From: Candidatus Desulfofervidaceae bacterium
GTDB lineage: Bacteria; Desulfobacterota; Desulfofervidia; Desulfofervidales; Desulfofervidaceae
Reading direction: 5' to 3'
DNA: 64,000 bases
Assembly: GCA_027038965.1 (NCBI GenBank)
Contig: JALWFG010000018.1
Coordinates: 124,001 to 188,000, forward strand
Under the pieces are notes generated by a model. That model was not told where the DNA came from and did no database searches. It saw only the letters and a program-made list of their open reading frames with translations. Position 1 is the stretch's first letter, and every line of letters begins with the position of its first letter. The translations under genes and the position numbers were made by a program. Positions 24,214 to 34,758 of the stretch are shown piece by piece.

Positions 24214-25302
24214 ATTTCCTCAAAGAAAGGTTTCATAGAATTGGAGAGTGTCTTTGACATTCCTAAAAAAGTTGCCCGCATAAAAGAGTTAAATCAACTC
24301 CTTTCTAAAGAAAAAGATTGGAAAAACATAAATAAATTAAGGCCTCTTCTGCAAGAAAAGGGAATGCTTGAAGAGCTTGTCTCCATCTGGAAAGGGTACC
24401 AAAAGGGTTTAGAAGACCTTGTTGTTCTCTATACTTTAGCCGTAGAAGAGGAGGATACAGAGTCCTTAAAGGAAGTCCAAAAGGAAATCACAAAACTAAA
24501 AAAAGAGCTCACCCAGTTAGAGTTAAAATGGTTATTAAATGACCCTGCCGATAGATTAAATGCCATCTTAGAAATTCATGCTGGGGCTGGAGGCACAGAG
24601 GCCCAAGACTGGGTAGAAATGCTTTTAAGGATGTACCTTCGCTGGGCAGATAAAAGAGGATTCAAGGCAAAGATAGTAGATCTCCTTCGGGGAGATGAAG
24701 CTGGGATTAAAAATGTAACCCTTTTGATAGAGGGAGAATATGCCTATGGCTTTTTGAAGGGTGAAATGGGCGTGCATAGGCTTATAAGAATCTCTCCCTT
24801 TGATACCGGTAAGAGACGGCATACTTCATTTGCAGCCGTCTCGGTTTATCCTCAGGTAAATGAAGAAATCAATGTAGAAATCAAGGAATCTGACCTTAAG
24901 ATAGAGACCTTTAGGGCAAGTGGGGCAGGGGGACAACATGTAAATAAGGTAGAAACAGGTGTAAGAATCACCCATTTACCTACAGGAATTGTAGTTCAAT
25001 GCCAGGATGAACGTTCGCAATTTGCCAACCGCAAGATGGCCATGATGATTCTCAAATCCCGCCTTTATGACTTGGAAAGAAAAAAACAGGAGGAAAAAAA
25101 GAAACAATTATACGAATCTCAAAAAGAAATTGCATGGGGAAGCCAAATCCGCACTTATACCCTTCATCCCCATAAACTTGTAAAAGACCATCGAACCCAA
25201 TTAGAGGTACCCCAGGCAGAGTTGGTTTTAGACGGCGAGCTAGACCCATTTATTGAGTCCTATGTCCTGGGTTTAAAAAAAGCAGAACCAAGCATAAGGT
25301 AA
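24189..25302 (+). CDS. prfB: Peptide chain release factor 2, with programmed +1 frameshift
   Basis: RF2 ends translation at UGA and UAA. The gene starts at the ATG at 24189 after AGGAGG. It reads 22 codons to CTT, meets an in-frame TGA at 24255-24257, and continues in the +1 frame from GAC at 24256 (join 24189-24254 and 24256-25302). The total is about 370 residues. The RF2 stop-recognition tripeptide SPF (RISPFDTG) and the catalytic GGQ ([13 protein letters not shown]) are present. The frameshift gives the usual autoregulation: low RF2 slows termination at the UGA and favours the shift. The gene overlaps the end of lnt. Confidence 0.97.
24241..24258 (+). promoter_or_regulatory. RF2 programmed +1 frameshift site
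   Basis: The sequence TTGGAGAGTGTCTTTGAC contains the canonical CTT TGA C slip site, with a GGAG element a few bases upstream acting as the internal Shine-Dalgarno. Slippage from CTT to TTT moves the ribosome past the TGA. An open frame starting at the TTG of this site (24241) is an artefact of the shift and should not be taken as the gene start. Confidence 0.93.
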
Positions 25303-25309
25303 CCCCTGC

Positions 25310-25412
25310 AAAAGGCATAAAAGGCACAAGGGCGAAAGGAAAAACCCTTAGTGTTTAGTCCTTCGCCTAATATCCCCCTTAGCCTTTTGCCCTTGGCCAT
25401 TAGCCTAAATCA
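25310..25412. repeat. Imperfect palindromic intergenic element
   Basis: Between prfB and atpC the sequence contains GGCGAAAGGA and TCCTTCGCC arms around an 18-base centre. Outside these are AAAGGCACAAGGG on the left and CCTTTTGCCCTTGG on the right, which also pair imperfectly. The two genes converge here, so this may be a degenerate bidirectional hairpin or a REP-like element. A related string, AGGTCACAAGGCTAAAGGCG, occurs at 13951-13970. Confidence 0.35.
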
Positions 25413-25467
25413 TATCTTAATTAGGATACAACCATATGGAATGAGTATAGCCATTTAGAATGGGTTA

Positions 25468-25504
25468 GAAAAATAAAAAGGGGCAATTGTTTCAATCGCC
25501 CCCC
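25468..25504 (-). terminator. Rho-independent terminator of the ATP synthase operon
   Basis: On the minus strand, just after the atpC stop, GGGGCGATTG and CAATTGCCCC form a ten-pair stem (one mismatch) with a three-base loop. It is followed by TTTTTATTTTTC. This is a strong intrinsic terminator for the atp transcript. Confidence 0.85.
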
Positions 25505-25532
25505 TTAAAGCCCTTATAAAATCAATTTATCT

Positions 25533-25973
25533 TTATTCGCCCATTGTTTCAGGTGGGATTGACTCTAATCGGCCAGCCCGATGGGCCACTTTCAACCTAA
25601 CCATAGCCCGCCTTAATGCCGCTTCAGCCCTCGCCACATCTATCTTCTCACGCTGCCTCAGCCTCTTAAGGGCCCTTTCTCTGGCCTTCATGGCCCGTTT
25701 AACGTCTATTTCCCGCGCCAATTCCGCCGCATCGGCCAAAATCGTCATTTTATTCTCAAAAACCTCCGCCACTCCGCCAGTAATAGCCATATACTCAATG
25801 CTACCATCCTTTTTAAACCTAGCCTCTCCTGTCTGAAGCAAGCAAAGCAGTGGTGCGTGATTAGGCAGGACTCCAAACTCGCCATCAATACCTGTAGCTA
25901 TTACCATATCTACTTCATCCCGCACCACCAAACGATCAGGAGTAATCACTTCTAAAAGAATCTTTCCAGCCAT
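25533..25973 (-). CDS. atpC: ATP synthase F1 epsilon subunit
   Basis: The 146-residue central-stalk subunit couples rotation to catalysis and can inhibit ATP hydrolysis. The N-terminal beta sandwich has LLEVITPDRLV and DGEFGVLPNHAPLL, typical of the family. The C-terminal helices (EIDVKRAMKARERALKRL onward) are present, so the inhibitory domain is retained. It is the last gene of the operon, 25 bases after atpD and directly before the terminator. Confidence 0.97.
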   Translation of the reverse strand: MAGKILLEVITPDRLVVRDEVDMVIATGIDGEFGVLPNHAPLLCLLQTGEARFKKDGSIEYMAITGGVAEVFENKMTILADAAELAREIDVKRAMKARERALKRLRQREKIDVARAEAALRRAMVRLKVAHRAGRLESIPPETMGE

Positions 25974-25998
25974 AGTTACTTCCTCTTAATAGTTGTTT

Positions 25999-27429
<1,431 letters not shown>

Positions 27430-27438
27430 CTATAATTT

Positions 27439-28323
27439 CTATCCTTGTCTTAAGGCCTCAGCTCCGCCAACGATGTCCATTAATTCCTTAGTAATACTAG
27501 CCTGGCGGGCCTTATTGTAAATTAATGTCAATTGCGTGATCATATCCTTACAATTATTTGTAGCATTATCCATAGCCGTCATTCGAGCGGCATGCTCTGA
27601 AACCTCATTTTCAAGCAACCGACTATACAATTGGACATTAATACTCTTAGGTAAAATCTGCCTTAAAATCTCTTGAGCCTTGGGTTCATAGATGTATTCA
27701 ATTTGGTTTACATCCTCCTCAGAAGCACCCTCAGGCTCAATGGGCAACATATCCTCTAATGTAGGCTCTTGCCTCAAAACACTTATAAAACGGGCATATA
27801 GCAAAGCAACTTCATCGGCCTCCCCACTTAGAAAAGAATCCTCAAGCTCCTTGGCCATTCGGGTAACAAAGGCATAATCATATTTCCCTACAATATCCTC
27901 ATAGACCTTTTTTAATATATCCCTATGGTGCATTCGAAAATAAGAAGCGCCACGACGGCCAAGAACTGTCAGAAACACCTCCTTGCCTTCACCTTTGGCC
28001 TTGGCAATGTACTTCTCTGCCCTATTAATAAGGTTTGTATTAAAGGCCCCACAAAGCCCTCTGTCTGCAGTCAACACCACTAGATGAACCCGTCTTATTT
28101 CTTCTCTCCTTTGTAAGAGCGGAAAAGAGGATTCATCCACATTACTTACCATAGAAAGTCTACTTATCAACTCCTTGTACTTATCTGCATATACCCTAAA
28201 GCCTTCCATGCGAGTCTGAACGGCCCGCAACTTCGCGGCCGCTACCATATTCATGGCGCGGGTAATTTGCTGAGTCTTTTTTACCGCATCTATCTTCCTT
28301 TTTATATCTCGCAACCCTGGCAT
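27439..28323 (-). CDS. atpG: ATP synthase F1 gamma subunit
   Basis: The central shaft of F1. The 294-residue protein has the diagnostic N-terminus MPGLRDIKRKIDAVKKTQQI with the long coiled-coil helix, the Rossmann-like middle (VVLTADRGLCGAFN) and the C-terminal helix with NEVSEHAARMTAMDNATNN followed by LTLIYNKARQASIT. All expected parts are intact. It follows atpA by 17 bases. Confidence 0.98.
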   Translation of the reverse strand: MPGLRDIKRKIDAVKKTQQITRAMNMVAAAKLRAVQTRMEGFRVYADKYKELISRLSMVSNVDESSFPLLQRREEIRRVHLVVLTADRGLCGAFNTNLINRAEKYIAKAKGEGKEVFLTVLGRRGASYFRMHHRDILKKVYEDIVGKYDYAFVTRMAKELEDSFLSGEADEVALLYARFISVLRQEPTLEDMLPIEPEGASEEDVNQIEYIYEPKAQEILRQILPKSINVQLYSRLLENEVSEHAARMTAMDNATNNCKDMITQLTLIYNKARQASITKELMDIVGGAEALRQG

Positions 28324-28340
28324 TTATCCCTTACCCCCTG

Positions 28341-29864
28341 TTATGACAGGCCTTTTTTCATCTTAAATTCAGCCGTAAATTCACCTATTGCCTTCTTTAA
28401 TAACTCATCCGTTTCCTTATCAATCATTTGCTTCTCTTTAATGCTCTGATAAATTTGAGGATATCTGGCCTCAACAAATTGATAAAGCTCAGGTTCATAC
28501 TCTTTCAATACTTCTACTGGTAAGGAATCCAAGAAACCGTTAACACCGGCATAAATAATAGTTACCTGTTTTTCTACAGGTAAAGGTTGATACTGAGGTT
28601 GCTTCAAAATTTCTACCAAACGGGCACCTCTCTCAAGCTGTTTTTGAGTAGCTTTATCCAATTCACTTCCAAACTGAGCAAAGGCAGCCAATTCCCTATA
28701 TTGAGCCAGGTCTAGACGTAAACTCCCAGCCACCTGTTTCATAGCCTTAATCTGAGCCGCACCCCCAACCCGGGAAACTGAAAGACCAACATTAATGGCA
28801 GGCCGAATACCCGCAAAGAACAAGCTAGGCTCTAAGTAAACCTGACCGTCCGTAATAGAAATAACATTGGTGGGAATATATGCGGAAACATCACCTTGCT
28901 GAGTTTCAATAATAGGCAATGCGGTTAAAGAACCTCCACCTTTTTCATCGCTCAATTTGGCAGCACGTTCCAAGAGACGGGAATGATTGTAAAAGATGTC
29001 ACCAGGATAGGCCTCACGACCAGGAGGACGTCTTAACAACAATGACACTTGGCGATATGCCCATGCCTGTTTGGTCAAGTCATCATATATGATCAAAGCA
29101 TGGCGGCCTGTATCTCTAAAATACTCACCAATGGCACAGCCAGAATACGGAGCAATATACTGCAAGGTAGCTGGATCACTCGCGGTAGCAGCTACAACGG
29201 TTGTATATTCCATGGCTCCATACCGTTGCAGCGTATCCACAATCATAGCCACTGTAGACCTTTTCTGGCCAACTGCCACATATATACAATAAACATCTGT
29301 TTCTTTTTGAGCCAAAATGGCATCAATTCCAATGGCCGTCTTTCCAATCTGACGGTCGCCAATAATCAGCTCACGCTGGCCTCGTCCAATAGGCGTCATA
29401 GCATCAATGGCCTTAAGTCCTGTATAACAAGGCTGATTAACAGGCTGTCTTTCAATAATTCCAGGGGCTTTAAGCTCAATACGGCGGAATTCTTTTGCCT
29501 CTATTGGTCCTTTACCATCCAGAGGGTTTCCCACGGGGTCAATTACACGACCTAAAACGGCCTCACCAACGGGAATCTGAGCAATTCGCCCGGTTCGCTT
29601 TACAATGTCTCCTTCTTTAATATTCCTATCATCGCCCATAATAACAACACCAACATTATCCTCTTCCAAGTTCAGGGCTAGACCATAAATCTCCCCAGGA
29701 AACTCTATCAGCTCCATGGCCATGCAATTTTCCAATCCATAAACCCTGGCCACACCATCACCCACCGATAAAACTACTCCCGTCTCGTTGACATCAATTT
29801 CCTTTTCAAACCCCTTAATTTGTTGCTTGATAATTTGGCTGATTTCCTCTGCTCTAATCTGCAT
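28341..29864 (-). CDS. atpA: ATP synthase F1 alpha subunit
   Basis: The 507-residue non-catalytic nucleotide-binding subunit. The Walker A loop [40 protein letters not shown] and the [13 protein letters not shown] motif are clear. Length and domain order are standard. It is preceded by atpH with a two-base gap and followed by atpG. Confidence 0.99.
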   Translation of the reverse strand: MQIRAEEISQIIKQQIKGFEKEIDVNETGVVLSVGDGVARVYGLENCMAMELIEFPGEIYGLALNLEEDNVGVVIMGDDRNIKEGDIVKRTGRIAQIPVGEAVLGRVIDPVGNPLDGKGPIEAKEFRRIELKAPGIIERQPVNQPCYTGLKAIDAMTPIGRGQRELIIGDRQIGKTAIGIDAILAQKETDVYCIYVAVGQKRSTVAMIVDTLQRYGAMEYTTVVAATASDPATLQYIAPYSGCAIGEYFRDTGRHALIIYDDLTKQAWAYRQVSLLLRRPPGREAYPGDIFYNHSRLLERAAKLSDEKGGGSLTALPIIETQQGDVSAYIPTNVISITDGQVYLEPSLFFAGIRPAINVGLSVSRVGGAAQIKAMKQVAGSLRLDLAQYRELAAFAQFGSELDKATQKQLERGARLVEILKQPQYQPLPVEKQVTIIYAGVNGFLDSLPVEVLKEYEPELYQFVEARYPQIYQSIKEKQMIDKETDELLKKAIGEFTAEFKMKKGLS

Positions 29865-29866
29865 TT

Positions 29867-30418
29867 TTATACCTCACCCCTTTTTATATTTTCTTTTAAA
29901 ATATTTAATTGTGTTCTTATACTCCCATCATAGATTACATCCCCAATCTTGGTAATTACCCCTCCAATTAAACTTGGGTCCTCTTTAATTTCCAACACCA
30001 CCTCTTTCCGCCCAGTCACCTCTTTCAACTTCTCTTTTATCTTCCCAATTTCCTCTTCTTCAAGTGGGACGGCCGTAATAAGCTGAGCCCGACAAATTCC
30101 TTTATATTCATCTACCAAGGCCTTGTAATACTTACAAATATCCCTAAGAAACAAAAGCCTCTTCTTCTCAAATAAAAGGGCAATAAACCTCTTTACAACC
30201 TCACTAGGATTAATCTTCTCAATAAGGGTCTCCAAAACTTTTGTTCTTAAGGCCTTTTCATAAAGAGGGGTATTAAGATACATCCTAATTTCTTTATCTG
30301 AATCCAAAAAGTCAGCAAAGACCTCTATTTCTTCTCCATATTTTTCTACCTGCCCATCTTCCAATCCAACCTTAAAAAGGGCAGTGGCATAACGTCTCGC
30401 AATCCCTGTGCCTATCAA
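29867..30418 (-). CDS. atpH: ATP synthase F1 delta subunit
   Basis: The 183-residue peripheral-stalk subunit joins F1 to the b/b' stalk. The N-terminal helical bundle ([14 protein letters not shown]) and the C-terminal [20 protein letters not shown] motif are characteristic. The start is a TTG with GGGGGGAGAAA immediately upstream, a rare but well-supported initiation codon. It lies between atpF and atpA. Confidence 0.96.
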   Translation of the reverse strand: MIGTGIARRYATALFKVGLEDGQVEKYGEEIEVFADFLDSDKEIRMYLNTPLYEKALRTKVLETLIEKINPSEVVKRFIALLFEKKRLLFLRDICKYYKALVDEYKGICRAQLITAVPLEEEEIGKIKEKLKEVTGRKEVVLEIKEDPSLIGGVITKIGDVIYDGSIRTQLNILKENIKRGEV

Positions 30419-30433
30419 TTTCTCCCCCCCAAT

Positions 30434-31084
30434 TTAGCTCATTTTAGATATTTTAGATAAATATTCTTCAACGATCTTTTTTTGGTCCTCTGGTTTAAAA
30501 TTTTGCTTAATCACCTCAGCAGCTAATTGAGCTGCCATCTCCGCCACCTCTGCCCTCAATTGTTGTTTTACTGTTCTAACTTCCTGCTCAGCCGCCTTTT
30601 TAGCCCCTTCTTTTATCTGCTCGGCCATCTTCTTAGCCTCTTCTATAATCTTTTCCTTTTCCTTTTCCCCTATAGAAATAAACTCCTGAATAATCCTTTC
30701 CTTCTCTTTGTCCAATTGAGCCAACTTAGCCTCATACTCAAGATGAACCTTCCGAGCCTTTTCTTTCTCTTCTTCAAGCTCGGCCAAGGTCGTCTCAATT
30801 TTATTTTCTCTTTGCCTTAATGCATTAGCAAGAGGTTTAGCAGTAAACTTCACAATGATAAAAGCAAACAAAAAGAAATTTATAGCCCTAAAAAGCAAAT
30901 CCATCCATTCGGCCCGTCCATAACCATGATGCTCTGCCGTTTCTCCATGCCCACCTTCTCCCTCATGAGCCGTAACCTCAGCAGGACCACCATGTTCTGC
31001 GGCCATTACTACAGAACCACATACACCAGCCACCAAAAAGAAAATCAAACCCAATACAAATAGGGCTTTAGCCTTTCTGTTCAT
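30434..31084 (-). CDS. atpF: ATP synthase F0 b subunit with N-terminal signal-like extension
   Basis: This is a peripheral-stalk b subunit of about 216 residues. Before the usual membrane helix (WMDLLFRAINFFLFAFIIVKF, about residues 61-81) there is a hydrophobic segment ending near VVMAAE. A His- and Glu-rich stretch of about 30 residues follows it. Such cleavable-looking extensions are known in b subunits of sulfate and metal reducers. The long charged coiled coil that reaches up to delta follows. The start overlaps the end of the b' gene; GTG at 31087 is an alternative to the ATG at 31084, both downstream of GGAGG. Confidence 0.92.
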   Translation of the reverse strand: MNRKAKALFVLGLIFFLVAGVCGSVVMAAEHGGPAEVTAHEGEGGHGETAEHHGYGRAEWMDLLFRAINFFLFAFIIVKFTAKPLANALRQRENKIETTLAELEEEKEKARKVHLEYEAKLAQLDKEKERIIQEFISIGEKEKEKIIEEAKKMAEQIKEGAKKAAEQEVRTVKQQLRAEVAEMAAQLAAEVIKQNFKPEDQKKIVEEYLSKISKMS

Positions 31085-31517
31085 CACTTACCGGCCTCCC
31101 TAATATTTTTTCCGCTATTTCAAAAGCAAATTTCTTGGCTTCACCCTGAAGTTTAGCCTTCACTTGTTCCATATCCTTGGAAATCTGCTCTTTTACTTGT
31201 GCCAATTGTTCTTCAACTTCTTTGTATACCCCTTCTAAAAGGGTCTTTTCCTCAGCTTTGGCCTCTTGCCTTAAGGCCTCTCTTTGCTCCATACCCTTCT
31301 TTTTGGCCTCTTCTATGGCCATTTGAAAGGCACGCAATTTCTCTTCTGCCTCTGTCTTAAGACGAGTTATCTCATCTTGATCTTGTTTGAACTTTTCCAT
31401 CCGTCTTTTAATCGCTTCTCTAATTGGACGGTATAAAATAGAGTTCAAGATAACAATAAGCAGCACAAAATTGACTATTTGCATAAATAGAGATTTATCA
31501 ATGCTTATATGTATCAC
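31068..31517 (-). CDS. atpF: ATP synthase F0 b' subunit
   Basis: The 149-residue first gene of the operon encodes a short b-type subunit. One membrane helix at about residues 9-27 (FMQIVNFVLLIVILNSILY) is followed by PIREAIKRRMEKF and a charged coiled coil. Having distinct b and b' genes implies a heterodimeric stalk. The start is a GTG preceded by GGGGTGGGACC. The a and c subunits needed for a complete F0 are not in this window. Confidence 0.92.
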   Translation of the reverse strand: MIHISIDKSLFMQIVNFVLLIVILNSILYRPIREAIKRRMEKFKQDQDEITRLKTEAEEKLRAFQMAIEEAKKKGMEQREALRQEAKAEEKTLLEGVYKEVEEQLAQVKEQISKDMEQVKAKLQGEAKKFAFEIAEKILGRPVSDEQKG

Positions 31518-31556
31518 GGTCCCACCCCTTTGCTAGAATTTCATTCAATCGGTGTC

Positions 31557-31585
31557 CTTTTACAACATTTTTAAATATTTGTCAA
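31557..31585 (-). promoter_or_regulatory. Promoter of the ATP synthase operon
   Basis: On the minus strand a perfect TTGACA (31585-31580) is followed after 17 bases by TAAAAG (31562-31557). This gives a leader of about 30 bases before the b' GTG at 31517. It is the only clear sigma-70-type site in the gap between thrC and the atp genes. Confidence 0.55.
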
Positions 31586-31669
31586 AGGTTTTTTTAAAAA
31601 AAAGTTTAATTTTCCCACTATGTCTATAAATATGTTTTAAAAATTATGTAAAAAGCAGTATTAATCGCT

Positions 31670-33169
31670 TTACTTTTTTCTTAAGTCAAGGGTATCAGCA
31701 ATAACCTTGGCCGTCTTTTCCACAAAATCTTTAAACTCCTCAGAAGAAAGCCTCTTTTCATCTGGGAAATGAGTCACATTACTTGGTCGCACCAACTGAG
31801 GCAAATTTTTAAGTTCTTTCCTAGGAATAACTTCATACTCGGGAGGAAATTTATCCTCAAAATACATTTGTTGGAAGCTAATAAACTTTAGCATATGGGC
31901 TGTAGAATCTAATATCGCCTCTTCATTTGAATCTACAATTCCCTTTTGTCTAGCCTTAATAAGACCTGCTAAGGATTCCCCTCCTTGAGTACAAACGATA
32001 TGGCCATTGCGATTTGCAATAAGCATGTAATCCATAATTTCCTGTTCGGTCACTTCTACCACAAATATTCGCTTTGCCCCTGCCAGTTGATTGTATTCTT
32101 CTACCAATTGAATCACCCGGGGCATAGAAACAGGATTCCCAATCATAGCCGCTTGGGCACAGCTAGGCCTCACTCGCACAGGTTGCCATTTTCTCTTTTT
32201 GGGATCAGACTCTAGATAATAAAGATAAACTGGATTGGCATGGACAGATTGGACCCCGACAATTTTGGGTAAACTTTCAATAATCCCCACTTTATAAAAA
32301 TTTAAAAAGCCATTCATAATGGCGGTAATATTGCCTGCATTGCCTATAGGTACCACTATAACTTTATTCTCAAGTTTATAGTCAAAGGCCTGAGCAATTT
32401 CGTAAGAATAAGACTCCTGTCCTCTTATGCGCCAAGGATTTTTGGAATTAAGGAGTAAAACATTATAGTTATCCGCAAGATATTCCACTACCTTCATACA
32501 ATCATCAAATACACCTGGTATCTCAAAGACCAAGGAACCATGCCCTAAGGGTTGGGCCAATTGTTGGGCAGTTACCTTGCCTCGAGGGAGCAAAACAGCA
32601 GATTTAACCCTTCCCCTTAAGTATGAAGCATAAAGGGCGGCTGAAGCCGAAGTGTCGCCTGTAGAAGCGCATACAGCCAAAATCTCTTTTAAGCCCTTTT
32701 TGTGAACCAAGTAATTGGCATAACTTAAAGCACAAGCCATGCCCCTATCCTTAAAAGAGGCACTAGGATTGAGGCCATCATTCTTATAGTAAAAACGGCA
32801 CTCAGCTAACTCTTGGAGATAGGAATTGGCCTCTACGATAGGAGTATGGCCTTCCCCTAAATAGATGATATCCTCTAAAGGAATAATAGGGGCAATAAAT
32901 TCATGGAATAGAAAAATACCTTTTAAGGCCGGGATATTTAACATCTTTCGGTAATCAAAAATTTGACGCCAAGTCGGTCCAGAAATCTGCTTAAGTCTGG
33001 AGAAATCTTTGTCAGGCAACATAAAAATCCCTTTGCATCGGGGACAGGTATAAAGAAATTCATCTATTGGGTATTCAGCCCCACATTGCAAACATCGATA
33101 GACCAAATTCCCAGCAGGATTAGGCAAAAGATATGGCCTAACACTTTCTGGAAATTCCTTAAGTTTCAT
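31670..33169 (-). CDS. thrC: Threonine synthase
   Basis: This PLP enzyme converts O-phosphohomoserine to threonine. The 499-residue protein begins with a zinc-ribbon-like part (YRCLQCGAEYP ... YTCPRCKG, about residues 24-46), then the PLP domain with the Lys of NPSASFKDRGM, the ASTGDTSASAA phosphate cup and a GNAGNITA loop. A TQGGESLAGLI motif lies near residue 411. It is a single gene, 12 bases after the flavin reductase stop, with AAGGAG upstream. It is longer than the E. coli enzyme because of the zinc ribbon and C-terminal extension, as in many delta-type bacteria. Confidence 0.93.
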   Translation of the reverse strand: MKLKEFPESVRPYLLPNPAGNLVYRCLQCGAEYPIDEFLYTCPRCKGIFMLPDKDFSRLKQISGPTWRQIFDYRKMLNIPALKGIFLFHEFIAPIIPLEDIIYLGEGHTPIVEANSYLQELAECRFYYKNDGLNPSASFKDRGMACALSYANYLVHKKGLKEILAVCASTGDTSASAALYASYLRGRVKSAVLLPRGKVTAQQLAQPLGHGSLVFEIPGVFDDCMKVVEYLADNYNVLLLNSKNPWRIRGQESYSYEIAQAFDYKLENKVIVVPIGNAGNITAIMNGFLNFYKVGIIESLPKIVGVQSVHANPVYLYYLESDPKKRKWQPVRVRPSCAQAAMIGNPVSMPRVIQLVEEYNQLAGAKRIFVVEVTEQEIMDYMLIANRNGHIVCTQGGESLAGLIKARQKGIVDSNEEAILDSTAHMLKFISFQQMYFEDKFPPEYEVIPRKELKNLPQLVRPSNVTHFPDEKRLSSEEFKDFVEKTAKVIADTLDLRKK

Positions 33170-33181
33170 AAAAAACTCCTT

Positions 33182-33643
33182 TCATTTAAAAAATTTATCC
33201 CAAATAAACAAAAGCGGTCTTTTTTCTGGCCTAAGCACCTCTCCTTCTATTACTTGTCCAATAAACAAGGTGTGATCTCCAGCTTCAAAGGCATTAACCA
33301 ATTTACACTCCAAATAGGCCATAGCCTCTTTTAGGATTGGACAACCTTTTCCCGATTCAAAATAGGCTATGTTGGCCATCTTATCTACCTGTTTGCCAGA
33401 ATGTGTTCCAAAATATTTGGCTAGTTCTATTTGGTCCTCACTCAAAGTATTTAAAGCAAAATAACCAGAGGCCTTAATCAAACCATGTGTAAATCGGGCA
33501 GGAGCAATGGCAGCCATAATCAATGGTGGCTTAAAAGAAACTTGAGAAATCCAAGCCGCAGTCATTCCATTCTTTTTGCCATTTGCTTGAGCAGTAACAA
33601 TATATACACCATGTGTAATCGCCTTGGAAATAATTCCTTGCAT
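33182..33643 (-). CDS. Flavin reductase-like FMN-binding protein
   Basis: The 153-residue protein has the split-barrel fold of the flavin reductase domain: a start like GVYIVTAQANGKKNGMTAAW, SFKPPLIMAAIAP, the FALNTLSEDQ segment and the GDHTLFIGQV core. Members bind FMN and reduce flavins, or serve as small electron carriers, in anaerobes often fused to or paired with rubredoxin. No rubredoxin is fused here. GGGGGAGAACG precedes the ATG. It may be transcribed with thrC, but the functions are unrelated. Confidence 0.85.
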   Translation of the reverse strand: MQGIISKAITHGVYIVTAQANGKKNGMTAAWISQVSFKPPLIMAAIAPARFTHGLIKASGYFALNTLSEDQIELAKYFGTHSGKQVDKMANIAYFESGKGCPILKEAMAYLECKLVNAFEAGDHTLFIGQVIEGEVLRPEKRPLLFIWDKFFK

Positions 33644-33719
33644 CGTTCTCCCCCATAACTCAAATTGCTTTTATGACTTTATCCCATTTTTTCTAAAAAG
33701 GCAATTGAAAAAATAGACC

Positions 33720-33749
33720 TTGACATGTTTAAGCATTTGTGCTTTTAAA
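33720..33749 (+). promoter_or_regulatory. Candidate promoter of trpS
   Basis: TTGACA (33720-33725) and TTTAAA (33744-33749), 18 bases apart, would start transcription near 33756, leaving a short leader before the TTG at 33778. It also argues against a GTG start at 33739, which would lie inside the promoter. Confidence 0.45.
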
Positions 33750-33777
33750 CGGCAAATCTTTAATAAGGGGGGAGGCC

Positions 33778-34758
33778 TTGAAAAAGCGGGTTTTGAGCGG
33801 AATGCGCCCTACGGGTAAGTTGCATCTTGGTAATCTACATGGCGCCTTAGCAAATTGGAAAAAACTTCAGGAACAATACGAATGTTACTTTTTTGTGGCT
33901 GATTGGCATGCCCTTACCAGTGATTATCAGAACCCAGCTCATATCCAAGAATATGTTAAGGAGATGCTTATTGACTGGCTAGCTGCTGGTCTTGACCCTC
34001 AAAAAGCCACTATTTTTATTCAGTCAAAGGTGCCTGAACATACTGAGCTTCACCTTCTCTTTTCCATGATAACGCCTTTAGCTTGGCTTGAAAGAAATCC
34101 TACATATAAAGAGCAAAAAAGGCAACTTATAGAAAAGGACTTGAACACCTACGGATTTCTCGGCTATCCTGTTTTGCAGGCCGCTGATATCTTGATTTAT
34201 AAAGCCCATTATGTACCTGTAGGAATAGACCAATTACCCCATATTGAACTTACCCGTGAAATTGCCCGCCGTTTTAACTATCTTTACAAAGAGGTCTTTC
34301 CTCTCCCAGAACCCTTATTGGCCAAAGTACCCAAGCTCCTTGGCCTTGATGGACGAAAAATGAGCAAAAGCTATCACAATGCCATTTATCTTTCGGACCC
34401 ACCGGATGAAGTTCGCAAAAAGGTTAGCCAAATGTTTACAGACAAGTCTCGTTTAAGAAAGACTGATCCTGGCCATCCTGATATTTGTAATGTTTTTTCC
34501 TTTCACAAAATCTACACCAATCCAGATACAATGGCTCAAATAGAGGCCGATTGCAAAGCTGCCAAGATCGGATGTGTAGAGTGTAAGAAGATCTTGGCCG
34601 AAAATCTTATTGCAGGTCTTGGCCCTCATTGGGAAAAACGAGCTTATTATCAAGGGCATGAAAATGAGTTACAAGAGATTGTAAATGAAGGGATAAGAAA
34701 GGCCACTCAAATAGCCAAGGCCACTTTAGAAGAGGCCAAAAGGGCGGTAGGAATTTAG
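33778..34758 (+). CDS. trpS: Tryptophanyl-tRNA synthetase
   Basis: This enzyme charges tRNA-Trp. The class I signatures are both present: RPTGKLHLGNLHGAL near the N-terminus and GRKMSKSYHNAI near residue 200. I place the start at the TTG at 33778, giving MKKRVLSGMRPTGKLHLGN, about 326 residues, as in known TrpS; GGGGGGAGG lies just upstream. A longer frame from the GTG at 33739 would add 13 residues overlapping the promoter. The stop overlaps that of trkA by four bases from the other strand. Confidence 0.95.
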   Translation: MKKRVLSGMRPTGKLHLGNLHGALANWKKLQEQYECYFFVADWHALTSDYQNPAHIQEYVKEMLIDWLAAGLDPQKATIFIQSKVPEHTELHLLFSMITPLAWLERNPTYKEQKRQLIEKDLNTYGFLGYPVLQAADILIYKAHYVPVGIDQLPHIELTREIARRFNYLYKEVFPLPEPLLAKVPKLLGLDGRKMSKSYHNAIYLSDPPDEVRKKVSQMFTDKSRLRKTDPGHPDICNVFSFHKIYTNPDTMAQIEADCKAAKIGCVECKKILAENLIAGLGPHWEKRAYYQGHENELQEIVNEGIRKATQIAKATLEEAKRAVGI

